Assembly (NCBI GenBank): GCA_019747905.1
Contig: JAIEQG010000020.1
Coordinates: 1 to 64,000 of the forward strand
DNA length: 64,000 nucleotides
Direction of reading: 5' to 3'
Source of the DNA: Burkholderiales bacterium
Lineage (GTDB): Bacteria > Pseudomonadota > Gammaproteobacteria > Burkholderiales > Ga0077523
The notes under the pieces: generated by a model
What the model saw: the letters and a program-made list of their open reading frames with translations, nothing else
Told to the model about the DNA's origin: nothing
The model's database searches: none
In this document: positions 1 through 8,306 of the stretch, in pieces
Numbering within the stretch: position 1 is the stretch's first letter
Layout of the letters: each line of letters opens with the position of its first letter
Program-made: the position numbers and the translations under genes

Positions 1-90
1 TGGGGCTGGCGGTCATGAATGGGAGACTTGGGCGGGGTTATGGAGGGAGATGTTGGGAAAGTGGAAGGTTGGGTGACCGCCTGCAGATGG

Positions 91-265
91 CCCCACCCTG
101 GCCCTCCCCCGGCGAAGCCGGCGCTGCGCGCGCCCCCACCCTCCGCCCTCCCCCGGCGAAGCCGGCGCTTCGCTCGCCCCCACCCTCCGCCCTCCCCCGG
201 CGAAGCCGGGGGAGGGGACGTACACGCCTTCCCCCGGCTTTGCCGGGGGAAGGTTGGGATGGGGG
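91..265. repeat. GC-rich palindromic intergenic repeat array (family A, copy 1)
   Basis: Three successive modules of the form CCCCCACCCT..CTCCCCCGGC-GAA-GCCGGGGGAGGG, of which the last is complete and is followed by its mirror module (CTTCCCCCGGCTTTGCCGGGGGAAGG). Each module can fold into a GC-rich hairpin. The same element recurs at eight other places in the window, always outside genes, so it is a dispersed REP-like family. Bases 1-90 and 266-332 hold nothing I recognise, and no coding region is supported before 333. Confidence 0.85.
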
Positions 266-332
266 CGATAACACCACCACCCCACCCACCTGAGCTAACA
301 TCCCGTCCCCCGCACCCGCCTGTCCACGAAGT

Positions 333-1514
333 TTGGAACCGCTCGCCCTCTCCGCCTGTTCGATCGTCACGTGCCTCGGTGCCGGACGGGAAGCGAATGT
401 GGCTGCGCTGCGTGAGCGACGCTCGGGCCTGGCACGCTGCACGTTCGAGACCGTCGAGCTCGACACGTGCGTCGGTGAAGTCACCGGCGTCGACCAGGTC
501 GTCTTGCCAGGCACGCTGCGCCGCTATGACTGCCGCAACAACCGCTTGGCCCAGTTCGCGCTGGACAGCGACGGGTTTGCCGAACGCGCGCGCGCAGCGC
601 GAGCACGCTACGGCGCAGACCGCGTCGGCGTGTTTCTCGGCACCAGCACTTCCGGGATCCTCGAGACCGAACTCGCGTATCGGCGCCGCGATGCCGACGG
701 ACGGTTGCCAGCGGACTTCCACTACCGCGAAACCCACAACACCTTTTCGCTGGCGGATTACGTAGCCCACGCCCTCGAACTCACCGGCCCCGCCGTCGTC
801 GTGTCGTCGGCGTGCGCATCGAGCGCCAAGGTCTTCGGCAATGCCGCGCGGGCCATGGCCACCGGCCTGTGCGACGCGGCGATCGTGGGCGGTGTTGATA
901 CGTTGTGCCTCACTACGCTGTACGGCTTTCACTCGCTCGGCCTGACTTCAACGCGCCCGTGCCGGCCCTTCGATGCGGCGCGCGATGGAATCTCCATCTC
1001 CGAAGGTGCAGCGTTGATACTGCTCGAACGCACATCGGAGGCGAAGTCCCGGGTAAGCTTGCTTGGCGTCGGCGAAAGCAGCGATGCACACCACATGTCC
1101 ACCCCGCATCCAGAGGGCCTGGGCGCGCGCCTCGCGATGCAAGGCGCGCTGAAGCATGCCGGCCTCGCCGCTGACCGGGTCGGCTATGTGAACCTGCACG
1201 GCACCGCCAGCCGCACCAACGATGCCTCTGAAGCGGCGGCGATCACCCAGGTCTTCGGCCCTGCAATACCGTGCAGCTCTACCAAGGGCCTTACCGGTCA
1301 CGCGCTGGGCGCGGCTGGCGCGATCGAGGCGCTGCTCACCGCTTTCGCTCTCGAGGAGGGTTTCCTGCCTGCCGGGGCGCACACCGAAACGCTGGACCCG
1401 GCGCTGAACGTGGACTACCTGATGGCACCGCGCACCGGCACCGCCTCCATCGCGATGAGCAACTCCTTCGGCTTCGGCGGCGCCAACTGCGCGTTGCTCC
1501 TCGGTCTGAGATGA
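333..1514 (+). CDS. Beta-ketoacyl-ACP synthase (FabF/KS family, aryl-polyene-type)
   Basis: A 393-residue condensing enzyme that would join an acyl chain to malonyl-ACP in the cytoplasm. The thiolase-fold triad is complete: Cys161 in SSACASS, His289 in NLHGTAS and His323 in KGLTGHALGAAG. The C-terminus keeps the glycine-rich FGFGGANCALLL ending of the family. Start is TTG at 333, chosen because the N-terminus (LSACSIVTCLGAG) aligns with where such synthases begin; no good ribosome site precedes it. The next gene is a chain-length-factor-like homologue. This KS plus Ketoacyl-synt_2 pairing is known from aryl polyene, flexirubin and xanthomonadin clusters, so this may be the end of one whose other genes lie outside the window. 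Family certain; pathway inferred. Confidence 0.9.
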   Translation: MEPLALSACSIVTCLGAGREANVAALRERRSGLARCTFETVELDTCVGEVTGVDQVVLPGTLRRYDCRNNRLAQFALDSDGFAERARAARARYGADRVGVFLGTSTSGILETELAYRRRDADGRLPADFHYRETHNTFSLADYVAHALELTGPAVVVSSACASSAKVFGNAARAMATGLCDAAIVGGVDTLCLTTLYGFHSLGLTSTRPCRPFDAARDGISISEGAALILLERTSEAKSRVSLLGVGESSDAHHMSTPHPEGLGARLAMQGALKHAGLAADRVGYVNLHGTASRTNDASEAAAITQVFGPAIPCSSTKGLTGHALGAAGAIEALLTAFALEEGFLPAGAHTETLDPALNVDYLMAPRTGTASIAMSNSFGFGGANCALLLGLR

Positions 1515-1672
1515 CATTCCCCCCCCCCGACAGGCCTTCGGCCTCTCCCCCCAAGGGGGCCAGCCCTCTTGGGGCGGCCCGGCGAGGGCTGAGATGATGT
1601 CCCCCCCGACAGGCCTTCGGCCTCTCCCCCCAAGGGGGCCAGCCCTCTTGGGGCGGCCCGGCGAGGGCTGAG
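1515..1672. repeat. Two tandem copies of 79-bp intergenic repeat (family B)
   Basis: Two nearly identical 79-bp units (anchors GACAGGCC at 1529 and 1608) fill the gap between the two synthase genes. Each contains GGCCTTCGGCC, a CCCCCAAGGGGG palindrome and CCCTCTTGGGGCGGCCCGG. The family recurs at 11780-11970 in opposite orientation and at 52490-52716. Confidence 0.85.
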
Positions 1673-1674
1673 GG

Positions 1675-2472
1675 ATGATGAAAGCCTTCATCGAAGGCAT
1701 CGGTCTCCTCGGTCCGGGGCTGCCCGGCTGGAATGCGAGCCGTGCCATCCTCGCCGGCACGCAGCCGCACGTAGCGGCACCCATGACGATCCCGACGAGC
1801 GACTGGCTGCCGCCCGCGGAAAGACGCCGCACCGGTGTCAGCGTGCGGCTCGCACTTGCCACGGGCCGAGAAGCTTGCGAACAGTCCCAGCGGGACCCGG
1901 GCACCCTCGCCACCGTATTCACCTCGTCCGGCGGCGACAGCGACAACCAGCACGCCATCTGCGAAACGCTCGCGACGACAGCGCGGGAGGTGTCGCCCAC
2001 GCGGTTCCACAACTCGGTACACAACGCCCCGGCCGGTTATTGGGGTGTGGCGACCGGCGCGATGGCGAGCTCGACATCGCTGTGCGCCTTCGACTGGAGT
2101 TTCGGCGCCGGGCTCATCGAGGCACTGACGTGGATCGCCTGCGAGCAGCAGCCGCTGCTGCTCATGGCCTACGATGCGCCGTATCCGGAGCCGTTGCGTA
2201 CCGTGCGGCCGGTGCCACTGCCTTTCGGCATGGCACTGGCGCTTGCACCGGAGCCCAGCGCCCGCAGCCTGGCGCAACTCACAGTCGGATTCGAAGCCGC
2301 TTCGGATCGTTCGGACCCCGGATTGCCCCAGGGTCTGAAAGTACTTCACGATGCGATTCCCGCCGCCCGCAGCCTGCGCTTGCTGTGCGCTCTCGCGCGT
2401 GAAAAGCACGCCGAAGTGCCCATCGACTACCTAAGCGGCCAGCAGCTCCTCGCGACCATCTCGCCGCCCTGA
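1675..2472 (+). CDS. Beta-ketoacyl synthase-like chain length factor (Ketoacyl-synt_2 type)
   Basis: 265 residues, much shorter than a true ketosynthase. The sequence matches the compact Ketoacyl-synt_2 type (FIEGIGLLGPGLPGW at the N-terminus, VHNAPAGYWGVATGAM near residue 120). It lacks the second half of a thiolase fold with the two catalytic histidines, so it probably acts as a non-catalytic partner of the preceding ketosynthase, shaping product length in an aryl-polyene-like pathway. Two adjacent ATG codons begin the frame; the first is used. It is separated from the synthase by about 160 bp of family B repeat. Partnership is inferred from adjacency and from the family's usual context. 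Confidence 0.8.
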   Translation: MMKAFIEGIGLLGPGLPGWNASRAILAGTQPHVAAPMTIPTSDWLPPAERRRTGVSVRLALATGREACEQSQRDPGTLATVFTSSGGDSDNQHAICETLATTAREVSPTRFHNSVHNAPAGYWGVATGAMASSTSLCAFDWSFGAGLIEALTWIACEQQPLLLMAYDAPYPEPLRTVRPVPLPFGMALALAPEPSARSLAQLTVGFEAASDRSDPGLPQGLKVLHDAIPAARSLRLLCALAREKHAEVPIDYLSGQQLLATISPP

Positions 2473-2477
2473 CACCT

Positions 2478-2515
2478 GGCCATCGGCACGGACCGCGAAG
2501 CCCGCACCGATGGCC
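2478..2515. terminator. Stem-loop between convergent genes
   Basis: GGCCATCGG (2478-2486) and CCGATGGCC (2507-2515) form a perfect 9-bp stem with a 20-nt loop, exactly in the 51-bp gap between the plus-strand synthase and the minus-strand hydrolase. No T tract follows on either strand, so a bidirectional terminator role is only likely, not shown. Confidence 0.4.
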
Positions 2516-2523
2516 GCCTGCAA

Positions 2524-3858
2524 CTACTTCACGATCGCCTGGTACACGGCGGCGTGCACTTTCTCCTCGATGTCCGGCAAGCGCGGGATGCGCTGGCTCA
2601 TGAACACGATGGCGAGGTCCTCCTTCGGGTCCATCCAGTAGCGCGTGTTGTAGATGCCGGCCCACATGAATTCGCCGACGGAACCGAGCTCGGTCAGGCC
2701 GCGTTCTGAACGAATGCCGAACCCGAGGCCGAACTTGTCACCGAGGTTGCCGGTGGCGGCAGGATCGAGGCGATCCCACAGGCTGATGGACCCGATGGCG
2801 TTGGTGCGCATCAGCTCCACCGATTTTGGGCCGAGCACGCGATTGCCGTCCAGAATGCCGCCGTTCAGCAGCATCTGCATGAAGCGCAGGTAATCCATCG
2901 CCGTGGACGTGAGCCCCGCCCCACCGGAGAAATAGGTGCGCTGCTCCTGATACGGCAGGTTCGCGGCGAACATCAGCGTTCCCCAGCGGATCGGCTCGTC
3001 GCTCGCGCGCATCATCGCGCCCTTGCCGTCGGGGATGTACAGGCTCGCCACCCGGCTGCGCTGCGCGGGCGAGATGTAGAACTGCGTGTCCTTCATGCCG
3101 AGCGGCGTGAAGATGCGATCCTTCATGAAGCGGTCGAGCGGCATCCCCGACACCACTTCGACCAGGCAACCGAGCACGTCGGTGTTGAGGCCGTACTCAT
3201 ACACCGACCCGGGCTGATGCAGCAGCGGCAGGCGCGCCAGCTTGCGCACCGCGTCGCACACCTCACCACCGTTCGGCGACAGGCCATCGGGGACACCGCC
3301 CTCTTCGTACACGGCAGCCGCAGGATTGCCCCAGAACCGGTACGTGATGCCCGAGGTGTGGGCGAGAAGGTCGCGGATGGTCACTTCGCGATTTGCCGGG
3401 ACGGTGTCGTAACCCGCTTTCGCATCCTTGGCATCGCGCGGCACCATCACCTTCGGTTCCTTGAACTCGGGGATGTACTTCGACACCGGGTCCTTCACGA
3501 GGAGCTTGCCGTCTTCCTGCAACATCATCACCGCCACGCTGGTGATCGCCTTGGTCATGGAGGCGATGCGGAAGATCGCATCGTCCTTCATCGGCGTGCC
3601 GGACTCGGCATCGGCGGAGCCGAAGCTCTTGAGGTAGACCAGCTTGCCGTGGCGCGCCACGCCCACTACTGCGCCGGCGAGCTGCTTGTCGGCGATGTAG
3701 GGCTTCAACGCGCCTTCGATCCGATCCAGTCGCTCCGCAGAAAAGCCGGCGTCGCTCGGCGCTGCCTTGGCGAGGTCGGCCGCAACCGCGGGCGCCAACG
3801 AGAACTGCAGTGCGAGCCCGGCCGCGGCCAGGTGCAGGAACATCCGCTGCAACGTCAT
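2524..3858 (-). CDS. Secreted serine hydrolase (beta-lactamase class C/EstB family)
   Basis: 444 residues with a Sec signal peptide (hydrophobic stretch 8-24, cleavage near AVAA-DL). The penicillin-binding fold motifs are present: the nucleophile SMTK at 100-103 and the Tyr-containing box YGLNTDVLG around 222. A conserved LLAHTSG follows the nucleophile domain as in EstB-type esterases. Such enzymes hydrolyse ester or amide bonds of small substrates in the periplasm; the substrate is unknown. The start at 3858 is preceded by GGAGGAG at good spacing. It diverges from the MoaD-like gene across a region with a perfect 14-bp inverted repeat. Confidence 0.88.
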   Translation of the reverse strand: MTLQRMFLHLAAAGLALQFSLAPAVAADLAKAAPSDAGFSAERLDRIEGALKPYIADKQLAGAVVGVARHGKLVYLKSFGSADAESGTPMKDDAIFRIASMTKAITSVAVMMLQEDGKLLVKDPVSKYIPEFKEPKVMVPRDAKDAKAGYDTVPANREVTIRDLLAHTSGITYRFWGNPAAAVYEEGGVPDGLSPNGGEVCDAVRKLARLPLLHQPGSVYEYGLNTDVLGCLVEVVSGMPLDRFMKDRIFTPLGMKDTQFYISPAQRSRVASLYIPDGKGAMMRASDEPIRWGTLMFAANLPYQEQRTYFSGGAGLTSTAMDYLRFMQMLLNGGILDGNRVLGPKSVELMRTNAIGSISLWDRLDPAATGNLGDKFGLGFGIRSERGLTELGSVGEFMWAGIYNTRYWMDPKEDLAIVFMSQRIPRLPDIEEKVHAAVYQAIVK

Positions 3859-3907
3859 AGTGAACTCCTCCGTTGTGGTTGGCGGCAGCGTCGACGTCTG
3901 CCTGCGT

Positions 3908-3946
3908 GCAGTCTACTCTCGAGCTGAGCGACCGAGAGTAGACTGC
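3908..3946. promoter_or_regulatory. Perfect 14-bp inverted repeat in divergent promoter region
   Basis: GCAGTCTACTCTCG (3908-3921) and its exact reverse complement (3933-3946) are separated by 11 nt. It lies 50 bp upstream of the serine hydrolase start and 36 bp upstream of the MoaD-like start. It could be an operator for a dimeric regulator or an RNA hairpin in the leader of either gene. Less GC-rich than the surrounding repeats and not a member of families A or B. Confidence 0.6.
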
Positions 3947-3982
3947 CGGCTCCGCTGAACACCGACCGCCCGACTTCGCAAC

Positions 3983-4252
3983 GTGCCCAAGGTGATTTTC
4001 GCTTCTCACGTGCAGCGCCACGTCTCCGCGCCGGACATCGTGGTGGAAGGCAGCACCGTGCGCTCGGCACTCGATGCTGTCTTCGCCGACAACCGTCCGC
4101 TGCGCGGCTACGTGCTCGACGACCAGGGGCATCTGCGCAAGCACGTGGTGGTATTCGTCGACGGCGCCCGCGTGGTCGATCGCCAAGGGCTGTCGGAACC
4201 CGTAAAGCCGGACAGCGAGATCTATGTGCTGCAGGCCTTGAGCGGCGGGTGA
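3983..4252 (+). CDS. MoaD/ThiS-like small ubiquitin-fold protein
   Basis: 89 residues ending in LSGG, the di-glycine terminus that MoaD/ThiS sulfur carriers need for adenylation and thiocarboxylation. The core shows a beta-grasp pattern: an early strand, the STVRSALDAVF helix, the HVVVFVDGARV strands and the DSEIYVLQALSGG end. GTG start at 3983. It is 49 bp upstream of an Asp-box propeller protein. MoaD-like genes beside such propellers are a recurrent pair of unknown function as far as I recall. No E1-like or molybdopterin/thiamine gene is nearby, so a role in those pathways is not supported. Family call good, role unknown. Confidence 0.8.
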   Translation: MPKVIFASHVQRHVSAPDIVVEGSTVRSALDAVFADNRPLRGYVLDDQGHLRKHVVVFVDGARVVDRQGLSEPVKPDSEIYVLQALSGG

Positions 4253-4301
4253 GCTTCACCGCACTCTCCTGTCGATTGCGCATCCACACGAGGACCCATC
4301 G

Positions 4302-5390
4302 ATGACTACCCGCCTCCGCGTCGCCACCCGCAAAGGCCTCTTCACCTGCATCTACGAGCACAAGCAATGGCGCATCGGCGAGCCTGCCTTCCTCGGCGAC
4401 CCGGTCTCGATGATGCTCGACGATCCGCGCGACGGCACCGTCTACGCTGCGCTAAACCTGGGCCACTTCGGCGTCAAGCTGCGGCGCTCCCGCGACGACG
4501 GCAAGACCTGGGAAGAGCTCGAGGCCCCGAGCTATCCGCAGCAACCCGAAGGTGCCGAGGGTCCGCCGTGGAAGCTCGTGCAGATATGGTCGCTCGAACC
4601 CGGCACCAAGGACGAACCCGGCGTTCTGTGGGCCGGCACAATTCCTGGCGGCCTGTTCCGCTCCGCTGACCACGGCACCACCTGGCAGCTCGTCCGCTCG
4701 CTCTGGGACAAACCGGAGCGGTTGGGGTGGTTCGGTGGTGGCTACGACGCACCGGGCATCCACTCCATCGTCGTTGATCCGCGCAACGGCAAGCGGGTCG
4801 CGCTCGGCATCTCCTGCGGTGGTGTCTGGCAGACGGAAGACGGCGGCATCACCTGGCGCAACATCGCTCAAGGCATGCGCGCTGGCTTCATGCCGCCGGA
4901 TCAAGCCGGTGACCCCAACATTCAAGACCCGCATCGCGTGGTCGCCAGTCCGAAGGACCCCGATACGCTGTGGACACAGCATCACAGCGGAATCTTCCGC
5001 CGCCCGGCGAAGGCCGATCAGTGGAGCGAGATCACCACGTCCCCCGTCTCGGGCTTCGGTTTCGCCGTGGCGAGCCACCCGACCGATCCGAACACCGCCT
5101 GGTTCGTGCCCGCCATGAGCGACGAGAAGCGAGTCCCGGTGGATGGGCGCATGGTGGTGAACCGCACCCGCGACGGCGGCAAGACGTTCGAGACGCTGAA
5201 CAAGGGACTACCACAGACTTCGTGCTACGACCTCGTGTACCGCCATGGACTGGATATCGATTCCACCGGCCGGTGGTTGGCAGTTGGTTCGACGTCGGGG
5301 GGGCTCTGGGTTTCCTCCGACCAAGGTGACACTTGGGAAATCGTGGCGGGGAATCTGCCGCCGATCTATGCGGTGAGGTTTGTGGGGTGA
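4302..5390 (+). CDS. Asp-box (BNR) repeat beta-propeller protein, exo-sialidase-like
   Basis: 362 residues with at least five Asp-box-like motifs (SRDDGKTWEEL, SADHGTTWQLV, TEDGGITWRNI, TRDGGKTFETL, SSDQGDTWEIV), the signature of sialidase or VPS10-like beta-propellers. No signal peptide is visible, so it is probably cytoplasmic and not a classical secreted sialidase; the catalytic Arg triad could not be assigned. It follows the MoaD-like gene closely and is likely co-transcribed. Often annotated as glycosyl hydrolase, but propeller scaffold or binding protein is as likely. Confidence 0.8.
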   Translation: MTTRLRVATRKGLFTCIYEHKQWRIGEPAFLGDPVSMMLDDPRDGTVYAALNLGHFGVKLRRSRDDGKTWEELEAPSYPQQPEGAEGPPWKLVQIWSLEPGTKDEPGVLWAGTIPGGLFRSADHGTTWQLVRSLWDKPERLGWFGGGYDAPGIHSIVVDPRNGKRVALGISCGGVWQTEDGGITWRNIAQGMRAGFMPPDQAGDPNIQDPHRVVASPKDPDTLWTQHHSGIFRRPAKADQWSEITTSPVSGFGFAVASHPTDPNTAWFVPAMSDEKRVPVDGRMVVNRTRDGGKTFETLNKGLPQTSCYDLVYRHGLDIDSTGRWLAVGSTSGGLWVSSDQGDTWEIVAGNLPPIYAVRFVG

Positions 5391-5605
5391 TCGCCTTCCC
5401 ACGATGGCATGAATATTCAGTGACCCGTTTGCCGATGGACATTGGTTACCCACGGATGGCCATAACCCATTGCATTCGGGCAATCAAGATGCGACTCCCA
5501 GCCGCACCTATCGTCCCTTGTCTCTTTGGGCAGCGCCTTCGAGTTGCCAAGCGCAGATCTATACCTTGGCTGGCGCACTGAACCAGTCTTGCAGGAACCT
5601 CCGTA

Positions 5606-6226
5606 GTGATCACTGAGATCGAAGACTACTTTTCAGTCGGGTGCGGACGTTGTGAACGGTTCGCCACGGCTGATTGCTCGACGCGGAAATGGGCCGACGG
5701 GCTGCTGGCGCTCCGGCGAATCTGTGTCGCCGCGGGGCTTGTCGAAACCGTCAAGTGGGCGCATCCGTGCTACATGCACAGGAATCGCAACATTGCGATC
5801 ATCGGCGCCTTGCGCACTGATTTTCGACTGAGTTTCTTCAACGCCGCGCTGATGAAGGACTCCAAAGGCGTGCTCGAGCGGCAAGGGCCGAATACCAAGG
5901 ACCCGGATATGATCCGATTCACGGACAACGCGCAGGTAGCGGCAATGGAAGACGTCATCCGTTCCTACTTGAAGGAGGCGATGGGTTACGCAGATTCGGG
6001 CGTCAAACCGCCGAAGGACGCAATCGAGATCGAACTGCCGCTCGAAATGGCGGAGGCGTTGAACGCGGACCCGGTGCTCGCAGAGGCGTTTCACAGCCTG
6101 ACACCTGGACGTCAAAGGAGTTATGTCATCAACCTGAGCACGGCCAAGAAGCCGGAGACCCGCATGTCTCGTATCGTCGCGTTCCGTGACCGTATCCTCG
6201 CCGGTAAGGGCGCCTTGGAGCGGTAG
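5606..6226 (+). CDS. YdeI/OmpD-associated family protein (DUF1801 plus OmdA domain)
   Basis: 206 residues. The N-terminal two thirds match the DUF1801 fold (KWAHPCYMHRNRNIAIIGAL, then FRLSFFNAALMKD). The C-terminus has the OmdA signature KKPETRMSRIVAFRDRIL. YdeI in enterobacteria has been linked to peptide stress resistance, but a molecular activity is not established. GTG start at 5606 with AGGAA about nine bases upstream. It stands alone; the 215 bp before it and 255 bp after it show no convincing gene. Confidence 0.8.
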   Translation: MITEIEDYFSVGCGRCERFATADCSTRKWADGLLALRRICVAAGLVETVKWAHPCYMHRNRNIAIIGALRTDFRLSFFNAALMKDSKGVLERQGPNTKDPDMIRFTDNAQVAAMEDVIRSYLKEAMGYADSGVKPPKDAIEIELPLEMAEALNADPVLAEAFHSLTPGRQRSYVINLSTAKKPETRMSRIVAFRDRILAGKGALER

Positions 6227-6482
6227 TCTGAGGCGTGGCCGCCCAACAGGGCACGCCGGCGGACCGCCTTTGGCGGCCGCCGAGTTCCGACGCTGAAGTC
6301 TCAAGTGCTTCCGGACAGCTGACCCCGATCGTGGCTGCCGTTGCCGCTCGCGCGTTCCTGCTGATGCACAATATGGGCCGCATGTCATGGGGATATCCGA
6401 TGCCGGCGCCGGGGTGACGTCGCGCTTGCCTTACTACTCCGGAGCCCCATGCGGACAACCGTCATGAGGAGGGGAGACACAC

Positions 6483-7169
6483 ATGAAGCAATATGGCGCG
6501 GAGTTTCTCGGCACATTCTGGCTGATCCTGGGCGGATGCGGCAGCGCCGTGCTCGCTGCGACTTTTCCGGAAGTCGGCATCGGACTCACGGGTGTTTCCC
6601 TGGCCTTTGGCCTGACCGTCCTCACCATGGCGTATGCGATCGGGCACATCTCCGGCTGCCACCTGAATCCGGCGGTTTCCATAGGTCTTTGGGCGAGCGG
6701 CCGCTTTCCGGCCGGCAAGCTCGGCCCCTACATCGTGGCCCAGGTGCTCGGCGGTGTGGTGGCCGGCGGTGTGCTGTACTTCATCGCCAGCGGTGCGCCG
6801 GGGTTCAACGTCGCTGCGGGTTTCGCGTCGAATGGCTACGCCGCTCATTCACCCGGCGGCTATTCGATGTTTTCGGCGCTGCTCTGCGAGATCGTGATGA
6901 CCATGTTTTTCCTGATCGTCATCCTCGGCGCCACCGACAAGCGTGCCCCCGCGGGCTTCGCTCCCATCGCCATCGGCCTCGCGCTGACTCTCATCCACCT
7001 CATCAGCATTCCGGTTACCAACACGTCGGTCAACCCGGCCCGCAGCACGGGGGTTGCCGTGTTCGTCGGCGACTGGGCCTTGGCTCAACTCTGGCTCTTC
7101 TGGGTCGCACCGATCATCGGTGCGTTGCTGGGGGCCGCCGCCTATCGATCCGTCGGCAAGGAAAGCTGA
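6483..7169 (+). CDS. aqpZ: Aquaporin Z
   Basis: 228 residues, the usual AqpZ length, with six hydrophobic helices and both NPA loops: HLNPAVS (NPA 62-64) and NPARSTG (184-186). Small residues and His in the second half ([18 protein letters not shown]) fit a water-selective channel and not a glycerol facilitator. It sits in the inner membrane and allows rapid osmotic water flow. The ATG at 6483 has a very strong ribosome site (GAGGAGGGG) upstream. Followed after 18 bp by a small unknown protein, probably in one transcript. Confidence 0.95.
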   Translation: MKQYGAEFLGTFWLILGGCGSAVLAATFPEVGIGLTGVSLAFGLTVLTMAYAIGHISGCHLNPAVSIGLWASGRFPAGKLGPYIVAQVLGGVVAGGVLYFIASGAPGFNVAAGFASNGYAAHSPGGYSMFSALLCEIVMTMFFLIVILGATDKRAPAGFAPIAIGLALTLIHLISIPVTNTSVNPARSTGVAVFVGDWALAQLWLFWVAPIIGALLGAAAYRSVGKES

Positions 7170-7187
7170 GAGGCTCAGGAGATCGCA

Positions 7188-7610
7188 TTGAGTACAGTGC
7201 TGTGGGCGAATGTGCTGGTGGACGGTGTCGTCCGGTCGGATCAGGAGGACCGCTATGCCTTGTACAACCATGGCGACAAGCTCGACAGTCTCTGCAAGAC
7301 GCTCGGGCTCCCCTCCTTCCTCGAGATCTGCGACACCACAGACCTGCGCTACAACATGGACGATCTGGAGCTGCCGCCCGGTGTCGAATCCACCGACGAG
7401 GTGATGGCGAGCCAAGGTGCCTGGATCGCGACTGACGAGGCGATCCGGATGCTCGAAACCCTGCTCGCCCACATTCGTGCCAAGGGAACCCGGTTCGGTC
7501 TGCTGAGCAATCAGCACACCGAGGTGGTCACCGAGCTCTCCGAAGTCATCGCGTTCCTTCAAGCCAACGCGGCAGCGGCACAGAAATTCAACTTCTCCGT
7601 CGTCATGTAG
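7188..7610 (+). CDS. Hypothetical protein downstream of aqpZ
   Basis: 140 residues, no signal peptide or membrane helix, acidic overall. I do not recognise the family. The sequence looks like a compact alpha/beta then helical protein: strand VLWANVLVDGVV, a DKLDSLCKTLGL helix, FLEICDTTDLRYN, and a C-terminal helix of about 25 residues. TTG start at 7188 preceded by AGGAG. The short gap to aqpZ suggests co-expression. It ends 9 bp from the end of the convergent flavoprotein gene. Confidence 0.7.
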   Translation: MSTVLWANVLVDGVVRSDQEDRYALYNHGDKLDSLCKTLGLPSFLEICDTTDLRYNMDDLELPPGVESTDEVMASQGAWIATDEAIRMLETLLAHIRAKGTRFGLLSNQHTEVVTELSEVIAFLQANAAAAQKFNFSVVM

Positions 7611-7619
7611 CCGACCGGA

Positions 7620-8228
7620 TCACACCTCCTTCGGCCGCGCCGGATCGCCCTTGGGCAGGTAGTCCTTGAAGATGTCGAAGGTCTTCCGCACCGGGACCGG
7701 CGGCACGACACCTTCTTGCGGCACATAGGGCGATGCCTCGACCACCTGCATCTTGTGGATGTAGCGCGGGCAGTTCGGAAAGATGTGATGTGCCCGCACC
7801 CGGACGATGGCCTGCGCGCCCGGCACCAGCGGCATGAGCGGGTCGTCGGTACTGACGACCGCCGTGCCGTTCACGCGCAGCCGCCTCGGTTTCTCGAAGT
7901 CGATGAACAGGATGCCGACCTTCGGATTGGCGCGCACGTTACCCAGGCTCTTGAACATGCCGTTGCCGTCGAAACTCGGGAACGCCAGGGTCTCATCGTC
8001 GATCAGTCGGACGAACCCCGGCGCACCGCCCTTGTAGGAGCAATCAGGAAACCCGTCGGCGTCCGCCGTCGCCAGAAAGAACAGGCTGCGTTGCTCGATG
8101 AAAGCGCGGTCCTCGTCGGTGAAGCGCGTGCGAAACAGCTTCTCCACCAGGCGATCGGCAAGGCGCCGCGTATCGAACTCGTCCTGCAGTTCGCGGTTGC
8201 GCGCGTGGTACATGGGTGGGTCGGCCAT
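7620..8228 (-). CDS. Pyridoxamine 5'-phosphate oxidase-like FMN-binding protein
   Basis: 202 residues with the split-barrel PNPOx fold: FFLATADADGFPDCSYKGG, then DDETLAFPSFDGNGMFKSLGNV, then KVGILFIDFEKPRRLRVNG. This group binds FMN or F420 and usually reduces small molecules; it is not the biosynthetic PdxH, whose C-terminal domain is missing. Start 8226-8228 has GGAGGATCC upstream. Same strand as the glycosyltransferase gene, 78 bp away, so possibly read from the same transcript. Confidence 0.85.
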   Translation of the reverse strand: MADPPMYHARNRELQDEFDTRRLADRLVEKLFRTRFTDEDRAFIEQRSLFFLATADADGFPDCSYKGGAPGFVRLIDDETLAFPSFDGNGMFKSLGNVRANPKVGILFIDFEKPRRLRVNGTAVVSTDDPLMPLVPGAQAIVRVRAHHIFPNCPRYIHKMQVVEASPYVPQEGVVPPVPVRKTFDIFKDYLPKGDPARPKEV

Positions 8229-8306
8229 GGCGGATCCTCCAGGCAGTGAGGGCGACGCTGAACATGGTACCCCGCCTGCGATGGCGTGCCGGAGGGTGCA
8301 GGCGGT

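Noticed and set aside
5391-5605. Gene remnant in the less GC-rich gap after the propeller gene
   Set aside because: No frame gives a recognisable protein; composition shift alone is not enough.
6235-6417. Small gene of 60 codons before aqpZ
   Set aside because: No ribosome site, low-complexity product, and it lies in ordinary intergenic DNA.
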